Shown here: positions 6,126 through 12,869 of the stretch, piece by piece
Layout: every line of letters starts with the position of its first letter
Numbering within the stretch: the stretch's first letter is position 1
Assembly (NCBI GenBank): GCA_038254525.1
Contig: JBBSGC010000033.1
Location: 1-16,370, forward strand
Length of the DNA stretch: 16,370 nucleotides
Reading direction: 5' to 3'
From: JBBSGC01 sp038254525
Lineage (GTDB): Bacteria > Actinomycetota > Actinomycetes > Propionibacteriales > Nocardioidaceae
The notes under the pieces: generated by a model
What the model was told of the DNA's origin: nothing
The model's database searches: none
What the model saw: the letters and a program-made list of their open reading frames with translations, nothing else
Position numbers and translations under genes: made by a program

Positions 6126-7130
6126 TCAGTCGACCAGCGAGCGGCCGGTGAGCCGCAAGAAGACGTCCTCGAGCGTGGAGCGTCGCACCAGCACCGAGCT
6201 GGGCCGCACTCCCCTGGCCTGGACCGCCTCGGCCGCCGCCTCACCCCGCTCGGTGTAGAGCAGCAGCCGGTCGGGCAGCACCTCGACCCGATCAGCGAGT
6301 CCGGCGAGCTGGTCGGCGACGCCGGCGTGGTTGGCGCCTTCGAAGCGGAGCTCGACGACCTCGCGGGTCGAGTACTCACCGATCAGCTGCGCTGGCGAGC
6401 CCTCGGCGACGATCACGCCGTCGTCCATGACCACGAGCCGGTCGCACAGCTGCTCAGCCTCGTCCATGTAGTGCGTGGTCAGCACCAGCGTCACGCCCTG
6501 CTGACGCAGCCTGAACAGCCGCTCCCACACCAGGTGTCGGGCCTGCGGGTCCAGCCCCGTCGTGGGTTCGTCCAGCAGCAACATGTCGGGACGGTTGACC
6601 AGCGACCGCGCGATCGTCAGCCGGCGCTTCATGCCCCCGGACAGGTCCTCGACCTTCGCTCCTGCCTTGTCGCTCAGCTGGACGAACGCGAGCAGCTCGT
6701 CGGCACGTGCTGCACACTCGCGGCGGGAGAGACCGAAGTAGCGGGCATAGACGCTGAGGTTCTCCCGGACACTGATCTCGTTGTCGAGCGTGTCCTCCTG
6801 CGGGCAGATCCCGAGCCGACTGCGGATCACCGGTCCGTCGGTCGCCGGATCCATGCCGAGGATGCGCAGCTCGCCTCCGGTGACCGGCGAAACGGCCGCC
6901 ACCATGCGCATGGTCGAGGACTTGCCGGCTCCGTTGGGGCCGAGGAAGCCGAACGCCTCACCTCGACGCACGGTCACGTCGATGCCGCGCACTGCCTCGA
7001 AGTCGCCATAACGCTTGGTGAGACCGCGAGCGAAGACCATGGCAGGCGGCTCGGCTGGGCGCGTCGTGGCCGCGGCGGTGTCACTGCTAGTGGTCGCCTC
7101 GGGCGTCGTCGACGAGTGGGAGGTGGGCAC
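6126..7130 (-). CDS. ABC exporter ATP-binding protein (NodI/DrrA type)
   Basis: With a GTG start at 7130 the protein has 334 residues. It shows Walker A GPNGAGKSS (64-72), Q-loop Gln111 in CPQED, signature LSGG (163-166), Walker B LLLDEP (184-189), D-loop GLD and H-loop His220. The C-terminal roughly 90 residues, ending with a LEDVFLRLTGRSL motif, match the tail of NodI/DrrA-type exporters. It powers the two permeases that follow. The ATPase core begins at Met31. The preceding 30 residues are Ser/Thr/Ala/Pro-rich but have coding-like G/C third positions, so I kept them. No ribosome site precedes any candidate start; instead a promoter's -10 box ends 8 bases before the GTG at 7130, suggesting leaderless translation. 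Alternative starts are GTG 7136 and ATG 7040. Confidence 0.9.
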   Translation of the reverse strand: MPTSHSSTTPEATTSSDTAAATTRPAEPPAMVFARGLTKRYGDFEAVRGIDVTVRRGEAFGFLGPNGAGKSSTMRMVAAVSPVTGGELRILGMDPATDGPVIRSRLGICPQEDTLDNEISVRENLSVYARYFGLSRRECAARADELLAFVQLSDKAGAKVEDLSGGMKRRLTIARSLVNRPDMLLLDEPTTGLDPQARHLVWERLFRLRQQGVTLVLTTHYMDEAEQLCDRLVVMDDGVIVAEGSPAQLIGEYSTREVVELRFEGANHAGVADQLAGLADRVEVLPDRLLLYTERGEAAAEAVQARGVRPSSVLVRRSTLEDVFLRLTGRSLVD

Positions 7131-7138
7131 GGACACCG

Positions 7139-7161
7139 ACTCTAGATCGAGCCCCTGACAA
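7139..7161 (-). promoter_or_regulatory. Candidate PafBC-type (RecA-NDp) DNA-damage promoter of the exporter operon
   Basis: The minus strand reads TTGTCAGGG, then 8 bases, then TAGAGT. The published mycobacterial motif for LexA-independent DNA-damage promoters is TTGTCRGTG-N8-TANNNT, so this matches 8 of 9 positions in the first block, the spacing exactly and the -10 pattern. The expected start point falls about 8 bases on, at the GTG of the ATPase gene. The direction is away from lhr. Confidence 0.55.
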
Positions 7162-7212
7162 GCACTAACCGTTTGTGCACCCGACGCCCCCCTGACCGTC
7201 GGTGGCGTCGGC

Positions 7213-7240
7213 GAGGATGGCCCGGTGAGGATGGCGCGGT
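7213..7240 (+). repeat. Tandem 14-bp duplication at the lhr start
   Basis: GAGGATGGCCCGGT (7213-7226) is followed directly by GAGGATGGCGCGGT (7227-7240), with one mismatch. Each copy carries a GAGGA ribosome binding site 7 bases before a GTG (7225 and 7239). Confidence 0.85.
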
Positions 7241-7242
7241 GA
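7225..7242 (+). CDS. Candidate 5-codon upstream frame coupled to lhr
   Basis: GTG AGG ATG GCG CGG TGA. It has its own GAGGA site 7 bases upstream, and its stop overlaps the lhr GTG (GTGA). If used, ribosomes would terminate on the lhr start. It may be only a by-product of the 14-bp duplication. Confidence 0.25.
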   Translation: MRMAR

Positions 7243-10200
7243 CCCCGCAACCTGCCGACGCCGCGGCGGGCAACGGCGCACTAGTGCCCTTCTCGGCCGC
7301 GACCCGGGCGTGGTTCACCGGCTCGTTCCAGCTGCCGACGCCTGCGCAGGTCGGCGCCTGGGCGGCGATCAGCACTGGATCGCATGCCCTGGTGGTCGCC
7401 CCCACCGGCTCCGGCAAGACGCTGGCCGCCTTCTTGTGGGCACTCGACCGGTTACTCGTGAGCGAGCCGGCCGCCGACCGCTCGCGGCGCTGCCGCGTGC
7501 TCTACGTCTCGCCGCTCAAGGCGCTCGCGGTCGACGTGGAGCGCAACCTGAGAGCACCGCTCGTCGGCATCACGCAGACCGCGAAGCGCCTCGGCCAGCC
7601 GGTCCGCGAGGTCAGCGTCGCCGTTCGCTCCGGCGACACCCCGCCCGCCGAGCGTCGCCGGTTCGTGGCCGACCCACCCGACATCTTGATCACCACACCG
7701 GAGTCGCTGTTCCTGCTCCTGACGTCCAGGGCACGCGAAACGCTGGCCGGCGTTGACACGGTCATCGTCGACGAGGTGCACGCGGTGGCCGGCAGCAAGC
7801 GGGGAGCTCACCTCGCTCTCTCGCTGGAGCGTCTCGACACACTGCTCGACTCCCCGGCCCAGCGCGTCGGACTGTCGGCGACCGTGCGGCCGGTCGATGA
7901 GGTCGCCCGCTTCCTCGGCGGCGTCGCACCGGTCCGGGTGGTGGCGCCCGCGTCGGCCAAGCGATGGGATCTGTCGGTAGTCGTGCCGGTCGAGGACATG
8001 GCCGAGCTGGGTGCAGCGGCCGTCCAGCGCGCAGGCGACCAGGGAGGCCGGGCACCTACGCCGTCGATCTGGCCCCACGTGGAGGAGCGGCTGGTCGACC
8101 TCGTCGAGCAGCACCGCTCGACCATCGTCTTCGCGAACTCCCGGCGCCTCGCGGAGCGGTTGACGGCGCGGCTCAACGAGATAGCGGTCGAGCGGGAGGC
8201 GGGCGAGCCCCTGCCAGCTGCCGGAAGCCCGGCGCAGGTGATGGCGCAGTCCGGCGCCGCGGCGGGTGCGCCGGAGGTGATCGCCAAGGCCCACCACGGC
8301 TCGGTGAGCAAGGACCAGCGGGCACTGATCGAGGACGACCTCAAGTCCGGCCGGCTGCGCTGCGTGGTTGCAACCAGCAGCCTGGAGCTAGGCATCGACA
8401 TGGGCGCGGTCGACCTGGTCATCCAGGTGGAGGCACCGCCGTCGGTGGCCAGCGGCCTGCAGCGGGTGGGCCGGGCCGGGCACTCGGTCGGCGAGGTCTC
8501 CCGCGGCGTGCTGTTCCCCAAGCACCGAGCCGACCTCATCCACTGTGCCGTCGCTGTGGAGCGGATGCGGGCGGGCGCAATCGAGCGGCTCGCCGTGCCG
8601 ACCAGCCCGCTCGACGTCCTGGCGCAGCAGACGGTGGCCGCCACCGCGATGGACATCCACGACGTCGACGACTGGTTCGCGCTCGTCCGCAGGGCGGCAT
8701 CGTTCGCGACGCTGCCGCGCTCGGCCTACGACGCCACCCTCGACCTGCTGGCCGGCAGGTATCCATCCGATGAGTTCGCCGAGCTGCGCCCGCGCATCGT
8801 GTGGGACCGGGTCGCGGGCACGATCAGCGGACGGCCGGGCGCGCAGCGGCTCGCCGTCACCTCCGGCGGGACCATCCCCGATCGCGGCCTGTTCGGCGTG
8901 TTTCTCGTGGGCGCTGACGCCGCACGCGGGTCAGCGCGGGTCGGGGAGCTCGACGAGGAGATGGTCTACGAGTCACGGGTCGGTGACGTGTTCGCCCTGG
9001 GGGCCTCGAGCTGGCGGATCGAGGACATCACCCATGACCGGGTGCTGGTCAGCCCGGCGCCCGGCCAGCCGGGGCGGCTGCCGTTCTGGAAGGGCGACAC
9101 GCTCGGCCGACCAGCCGAGCTGGGGACGGCCGTCGGAGCCTTCGTCCGCGAGATCGCCGCCGCCGCCCCGGGCAAGAGCGTCGAACGCTGCGCGCAGGCG
9201 GGTCTCGACGAGCGCGCTGCGAGCAACCTGCTGAGCTTCGTTGCCGAGCAGAAGGCGGCCACCGGCGTGGTGCCGAGCGACCGCACGCTCGTGGTCGAAC
9301 GCGGCCGCGACGAGCTCGGTGACTGGCGGGTGCTGCTGCACTCGCCGTTCGGGCTGCCGGTCCACGCGCCGCTGGCGCTGGCCGTCGCCGCCCGGCTGCG
9401 CGAGCGGCTCGGCGTCGATGCACAGGCGATGGCCAGCGACGACGGGATAGTCGTGCGCCTTCCCGAGACCGACGCCGAACCGCCCGGCGCCGAGCTGTTC
9501 GTCTTCGAGCCCGACGAGATCGAGGAGCTGGTCACTCGCGAGGTCGGCGGCTCGGCGCTGTTCGCCGCCCGGTTCCGTGAGTGCGCGGCCCGCGCGCTGC
9601 TGCTCCCGCGTCGTGACCCACAGCGCCGTAGTCCGCTGTGGCAGCAGCGTCAACGCTCGGCCCAGCTGCTGGAGGTGGCGCGCAAGTACCCCAGCTTCCC
9701 GATCGTGCTGGAGACGGTGCGCGAGTGCCTGCAGGACGTCTACGACGTGCCGTCGCTGCGCACCCTGATGAGCGACATCGACGCCCGACGGGTGCGGCTG
9801 GTGGAGGTCGACCCGCCGACGCCGTCACCGTTCGCACAGTCGCTGCTGTTCGGCTACGTCGCCGCGTTCCTCTACGAGGGTGACTCGCCGCTCGCCGAGC
9901 GCCGGGCGGCCGCGCTGTCCCTCGACCCCACGCTGCTCGCCGAGCTGCTGGGCCGCGCGGAGCTGCGTGACCTGCTCGACCCCGCCGTCGTCGACGAGGT
10001 CGAGCTCGAGCTGCAACGCCTCGTCACCGACCGGCGGGCCACCAGCGCCGAGGGCCTCGCCGACCTGCTGCGCCTGCTCGGTCCGCTCACCGGGCCGGAG
10101 GTCGCGGCACGCAGCGAGCCGGCTGCCGGCAGCGCCGGCTGGCTCGTCGAGCTGGCCCGGGCGCGCCGCGTCGTCGAGGTCGGCTATGCGGGGGCTCACT

Positions 10201-11888
10201 GGTGGGCAGCCGTCGAGGATGTCCCCCGGTTGCGCGACGGCCTGGGCGTGCCGGTCCCGCTCGGCGTGCCCGACGCGTTCATCGAGCCGGTCGCCGACCC
10301 GTTGGGCGACCTGGTGTCCCGCTATGCGCGTACCCATGGTCCCTTCACCGCGGCAGCCGTCGCCCACCGCTTCGGTCTCGGAGCCGCTGTCGCCGGCGAC
10401 GCGCTGCGCAGGCTGGCCGCGGCCGGACGGGTGGTGGAGGGCGAGTTCCGTCCCGGCGGCCAGGGCGCCGAGTGGTGCGACGCCGAGGTGCTGCGCCGTG
10501 TGCGCCGGCGCTCACTGGCCGCCCTGCGCCAGGAGGTCGAGCCGGTCGAGCCGCAAGCCTTCGCGCGTTTCCTCCCGGCCTGGCAACACATCGGAGGCAG
10601 TCTGCGCGGGGTCGACGGGCTGCTCAGCGTCATCGACCAGCTGGCTGGCTGCGCCGTTCCCGCCTCGGCGCTCGAGCCGCTGGTGCTCGCGTCCCGGATG
10701 GTCGACTACGCCCCGGCGATGCTCGACCAGCTGACGACGTCCGGCGAGGTGCTCTGGTCGGGCGCCGGCACCCTGCCGGGTGCCGACGGCTGGCTCAGCC
10801 TGCACCTGACCGACAGTGCGGCGCTGACCTTGGCCGACCCGGCCGGTGCCGACGCGGAGCCGCTGTCGGCGCCGGCCGCGCGGGTCGTCGCCGCCCTCGG
10901 CAGCGGCGGCGCTTTCTTCTTCCGACAGCTGTCGGACGCGGTCGGCAGCACCGACGACCGGTCGCTGCACGACGCCCTCTGGGAGCTGGTGTGGGCCGGT
11001 CGCCTGACCAACGACACGCTGGCGCCCGTGCGTTCGCTCACCGGCGCCGGCGGTGCCCACCGGGCTCGCCGATCCGCGCCGCGGCCGCGGCCGGCGCGCG
11101 CGGGGCGGAGCCGGTTGGCGCGGCCCGCGCTGCCCACCAGAACCGGCCCGGCGACCGCCGCCGGACGGTGGTCCCTGCTGCCGGAGCGAGAACCGGACCC
11201 CACCCTGCGGGCCCACGCGGCGGCCGAGCTGTTGTTGGACCGGCACGGCATAGTGACCCGTGGCGCCGTGACCAGTGAGCGGGTGCCGGGTGGCTTCGCA
11301 GCCGTCTACAAGGTGCTCAGCGGCTTCGAGGAGGCCGGGCGCTGCCGGCGCGGCTACTTCATCGGCTCACTTGGCGCGGCCCAGTTCGGCACCAACGGCG
11401 CGGTGGACCGAATGCGTTCGCTGAGTGCGGACTCCTCCGGTGTCGTGCCGGGACCGGCACGCGCGGTGACGCTGGCAGCCACGGACCCGGCGAACCCCTA
11501 CGGTGCTGCGCTCCCGTGGCCGACCCGGCCGGGTGCCGACGACGCTGCCCGAGGCCACCGTCCGGGCCGAAAGGCGGGGGCGCTCGTCGTGCTGGTCGAC
11601 GGCGCGCTGGTGCTCTACGTCGAGCGAGGTGGGCGCACGCTGCTTACCTTCGACGACGACATTCCCGCCGGGGGTGCCGACACCGGTGCGGATGCGTCGG
11701 GTCGGCTGCAGCCGGCCGTCGACGCCTTGGCGCTCGCCGTGCGGGAGGGTGCGCTGGGCAGGCTCGCGGTGGAGCGCGCCGACGGGGAGCACGTGCTGGG
11801 CACGGCGCTGGGCGCAGCCCTGGAACGGGCCGGCTTCCACGCCACTCCGCGTGGGCTCCGGCTGCGAACCTTAGGCCTACGCACCTGA
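7239..11888 (+). CDS. lhr: Large helicase-related protein Lhr (ATP-dependent 3'-5' helicase)
   Basis: Lhr is a superfamily 2 helicase that tracks 3'-5' on single-stranded DNA and unwinds duplexes, best on RNA:DNA hybrids in mycobacteria, where it belongs to DNA repair. The 1549 residues show the Q-motif-like PTPAQ (33-37), Walker A APTGSGKT (54-61), DEVH (178-181), SAT (213-215), the SSLELGIDMG motif V region and QRVGRAGH (408-415). The winged-helix and Lhr-specific core domains and the long Lhr C-terminal part follow, including the family hallmark DPANPYGAALPWP near the end. Length matches mycobacterial Lhr (about 1500). The GTG at 7239 is chosen for its GAGGA site 7 bases upstream; the 22 residues further upstream in frame look non-coding. 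An Arg/Pro/Ala-rich insert lies at about residues 1270-1310. It is transcribed away from the exporter operon and towards clgR. Confidence 0.95.
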   Translation: MTPQPADAAAGNGALVPFSAATRAWFTGSFQLPTPAQVGAWAAISTGSHALVVAPTGSGKTLAAFLWALDRLLVSEPAADRSRRCRVLYVSPLKALAVDVERNLRAPLVGITQTAKRLGQPVREVSVAVRSGDTPPAERRRFVADPPDILITTPESLFLLLTSRARETLAGVDTVIVDEVHAVAGSKRGAHLALSLERLDTLLDSPAQRVGLSATVRPVDEVARFLGGVAPVRVVAPASAKRWDLSVVVPVEDMAELGAAAVQRAGDQGGRAPTPSIWPHVEERLVDLVEQHRSTIVFANSRRLAERLTARLNEIAVEREAGEPLPAAGSPAQVMAQSGAAAGAPEVIAKAHHGSVSKDQRALIEDDLKSGRLRCVVATSSLELGIDMGAVDLVIQVEAPPSVASGLQRVGRAGHSVGEVSRGVLFPKHRADLIHCAVAVERMRAGAIERLAVPTSPLDVLAQQTVAATAMDIHDVDDWFALVRRAASFATLPRSAYDATLDLLAGRYPSDEFAELRPRIVWDRVAGTISGRPGAQRLAVTSGGTIPDRGLFGVFLVGADAARGSARVGELDEEMVYESRVGDVFALGASSWRIEDITHDRVLVSPAPGQPGRLPFWKGDTLGRPAELGTAVGAFVREIAAAAPGKSVERCAQAGLDERAASNLLSFVAEQKAATGVVPSDRTLVVERGRDELGDWRVLLHSPFGLPVHAPLALAVAARLRERLGVDAQAMASDDGIVVRLPETDAEPPGAELFVFEPDEIEELVTREVGGSALFAARFRECAARALLLPRRDPQRRSPLWQQRQRSAQLLEVARKYPSFPIVLETVRECLQDVYDVPSLRTLMSDIDARRVRLVEVDPPTPSPFAQSLLFGYVAAFLYEGDSPLAERRAAALSLDPTLLAELLGRAELRDLLDPAVVDEVELELQRLVTDRRATSAEGLADLLRLLGPLTGPEVAARSEPAAGSAGWLVELARARRVVEVGYAGAHWWAAVEDVPRLRDGLGVPVPLGVPDAFIEPVADPLGDLVSRYARTHGPFTAAAVAHRFGLGAAVAGDALRRLAAAGRVVEGEFRPGGQGAEWCDAEVLRRVRRRSLAALRQEVEPVEPQAFARFLPAWQHIGGSLRGVDGLLSVIDQLAGCAVPASALEPLVLASRMVDYAPAMLDQLTTSGEVLWSGAGTLPGADGWLSLHLTDSAALTLADPAGADAEPLSAPAARVVAALGSGGAFFFRQLSDAVGSTDDRSLHDALWELVWAGRLTNDTLAPVRSLTGAGGAHRARRSAPRPRPARAGRSRLARPALPTRTGPATAAGRWSLLPEREPDPTLRAHAAAELLLDRHGIVTRGAVTSERVPGGFAAVYKVLSGFEEAGRCRRGYFIGSLGAAQFGTNGAVDRMRSLSADSSGVVPGPARAVTLAATDPANPYGAALPWPTRPGADDAARGHRPGRKAGALVVLVDGALVLYVERGGRTLLTFDDDIPAGGADTGADASGRLQPAVDALALAVREGALGRLAVERADGEHVLGTALGAALERAGFHATPRGLRLRTLGLRT

Positions 11889-11906
11889 GCCTTATACACC
11901 TGAGCC
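11882..11906 (+). repeat. Duplicated stop region at the lhr end
   Basis: CACCTGAGCC occurs at 11882-11891 and 11897-11906, a 15-base period. Both copies contain TGA in the lhr frame (11886 and 11901), so read-through of the first stop would add only four residues. Confidence 0.8.
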
Positions 11907-11938
11907 GGGCGCGGCGCGACCCTGCGGGGACCGCTCAG
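11901..11938. terminator. Possible bidirectional terminator between lhr and clgR
   Basis: Only 46 bases separate the converging genes. TGAG-C-CGG at 11901-11908 can pair with CCGCTCA at 11931-11937 with one bulged base, and a smaller CCC-TGC-GGG hairpin sits inside. No T-run is present, and the stem includes the clgR stop codon. Weak call. Confidence 0.25.
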
Positions 11939-12252
11939 GCGGCGGCGACGACGTCGTCGATGCGCGTCAGCGGGTTGACCCGGGTGATCGTCGCACCGAC
12001 AGCACGGGCTGCCTCGTGCTCATCGACCACCAGCCGGTCGCTGACCTCTCGAAGCACCGCCGACAGCGGCACCTCGAGGGCACTACAGATGGCGGCCAGC
12101 AGCTCGGAGCTGGCTTCCTTCTGGCCGCGCTCCACCTCGGAGATGTAGCCCAGGCTGACCTGCGCGTCAGCAGAGACCTCCCGCAGCGTCCGCCCCTGCC
12201 GGATCCGCTGTGAGCGCAGCACCTCCCCGATCCGCTCCCGTAGCACGGTCAT
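11935..12252 (-). CDS. clgR: ClgR, HTH activator of clp protease and stress genes
   Basis: The protein has 105 residues with an XRE/Cro-type helix-turn-helix at about 8-65: RQGRTLREVSADAQVSLGYI, then SEVERGQKEASSELLAAIC. This is the very conserved ClgR pattern. In Streptomyces, Corynebacterium and Mycobacterium, ClgR activates clpP/clpC, and in some species lon and repair genes. The ATG at 12252 has a strong AGGAGGT site (12265-12259) 6 bases upstream. The protein ends VVAAA; an alanine-rich C-terminus serves as a ClpP degradation signal in the related Streptomyces regulators PopR and ClgR, so feedback proteolysis is plausible. Its place downstream of pgsA-cinA is the usual actinobacterial one, but it has its own candidate promoter. 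The pspA-like genes that follow it in mycobacteria are absent; lhr converges on it instead. Confidence 0.92.
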   Translation of the reverse strand: MTVLRERIGEVLRSQRIRQGRTLREVSADAQVSLGYISEVERGQKEASSELLAAICSALEVPLSAVLREVSDRLVVDEHEAARAVGATITRVNPLTRIDDVVAAA

Positions 12253-12258
12253 GGCTGC

Positions 12259-12265
12259 ACCTCCT
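12259..12265 (-). promoter_or_regulatory. Strong ribosome binding site of clgR
   Basis: The minus strand reads AGGAGGT, a near-perfect Shine-Dalgarno, 6 bases before the clgR ATG. It fixes the start and is the strongest such site in the window. Confidence 0.85.
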
Positions 12266-12278
12266 GCTGGGTCTAGCT

Positions 12279-12297
12279 CCCGGTTCGAGATCCCGGG
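12279..12297 (-). promoter_or_regulatory. Hairpin in the clgR leader
   Basis: CCCGG and CCGGG arms around a 9-base loop lie between the candidate -10 box and the ribosome site, at or just after the predicted transcript start. It may stabilise the mRNA end. The function is unknown. Confidence 0.35.
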
Positions 12298-12303
12298 TGG
12301 CCT

Positions 12304-12326
12304 ACCGTACCCGCCGCTGCCGACAA
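12304..12326 (-). promoter_or_regulatory. Candidate PafBC-type (RecA-NDp) DNA-damage promoter of clgR
   Basis: The minus strand reads TTGTCGGCA, 8 bases, then TACGGT. Against TTGTCRGTG-N8-TANNNT this matches 7 of 9 in the first block, with exact spacing and -10 pattern. The predicted start point is about 45 bases before the clgR ATG. The rest of the 137-bp cinA-clgR interval holds only the hairpin and ribosome site; I see no clear palindromic ClgR box. Confidence 0.45.
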
Positions 12327-12389
12327 CGTCTGCTGCAACGCCCCGGTGCAGCGCCTGCTTCCGCATCGCGAGTCCGCCGGCTCGAACGC

Positions 12390-12869
12390 TCAGCGCAGCT
12401 GCTCGCCCAGCAGCCGAAGGACCGCGCGTACGCACGCCTCCCGCACCGCCTGGCGGTCGCCGCCGAGCCGCAGCTCGCGGTGGGCCACCCCCTCGGGGCC
12501 GGCCACCGCCACGTGCGTGGTGCCGGCCGGCTGGCCCCCGCTGGGCTCCGGACCGGCCACGCCGGTGGTCGCCAGACCGAAGGTGGCACCCAGGCGCTGC
12601 CGGACACTCTCGGCCATCGCCCGTGCGACCGGCTCGGCGACAGCCCCGGTTCGCGCGAGCAATGCTGCGTCGACGTCGAGCAGCGACGTCTTGACGTCGA
12701 CGGCATAAGCCACGACGCCTCCGCGGAACGTGTCGGAGACCCCACTCACCGAGACCAGCGTCGAGGCGACCAGCCCTCCGGTCAGCGACTCGGCGGTGGC
12801 CACGGTGGCCCCTCGCTCGCGCAAGACCTGGACCAGTGCCTCGACGTCGAGCTCCGCTTCTGGGCTCAC
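12390..12869 (-). CDS. cinA: CinA C-terminal domain protein, nicotinamide-nucleotide amidohydrolase (PncC type)
   Basis: This 159-residue stand-alone CinA C-domain corresponds to PncC, which deamidates NMN to nicotinate mononucleotide, recycling a by-product of NAD+-dependent reactions such as ligase. Visible family motifs are AESLTGG (26-32, with the nucleophile-candidate Ser28), the FRGGVVAYAVDVK stretch with Tyr55 and Lys60, and TTGVAGPEPSGG with the GTTHVAVAG strand after it. The N-terminal MoCF-like domain of full-length CinA is absent, as is common in actinobacteria. The GTG at 12869 overlaps the pgsA stop (GTGA, 4 bases), so translation is coupled to pgsA. Confidence 0.93.
   Translation of the reverse strand: MSPEAELDVEALVQVLRERGATVATAESLTGGLVASTLVSVSGVSDTFRGGVVAYAVDVKTSLLDVDAALLARTGAVAEPVARAMAESVRQRLGATFGLATTGVAGPEPSGGQPAGTTHVAVAGPEGVAHRELRLGGDRQAVREACVRAVLRLLGEQLR

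Noticed and set aside
7153..7180. GCAC-TAACCGTTT-GTGC inverted repeat as a TetR-type operator between the exporter and lhr
   Set aside because: Only 4-base arms, no regulator gene beside it, and it does not overlap the candidate promoter in a clear way.
7173..7238. Earlier start for Lhr adding 22 residues
   Set aside because: The added residues are Arg/Trp/Pro-rich with no family match, while GTG 7239 has GAGGA at ideal spacing.
7173..11888. Long antisense frames opposite lhr
   Set aside because: They are expected by chance in GC-rich coding DNA; none shows a family-like sequence or ribosome site.
12250..12261. Three-codon frame GTG CAG CCA TGA overlapping the clgR start
   Set aside because: Its GTG overlaps or abuts the clgR ribosome site and has no site of its own; most likely chance.
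12279..12300. tRNA T-arm-like sequence (GGTTCGAGATCC) upstream of clgR
   Set aside because: The loop has one base too many, and there is no acceptor, D or anticodon arm around it; more simply a leader hairpin.
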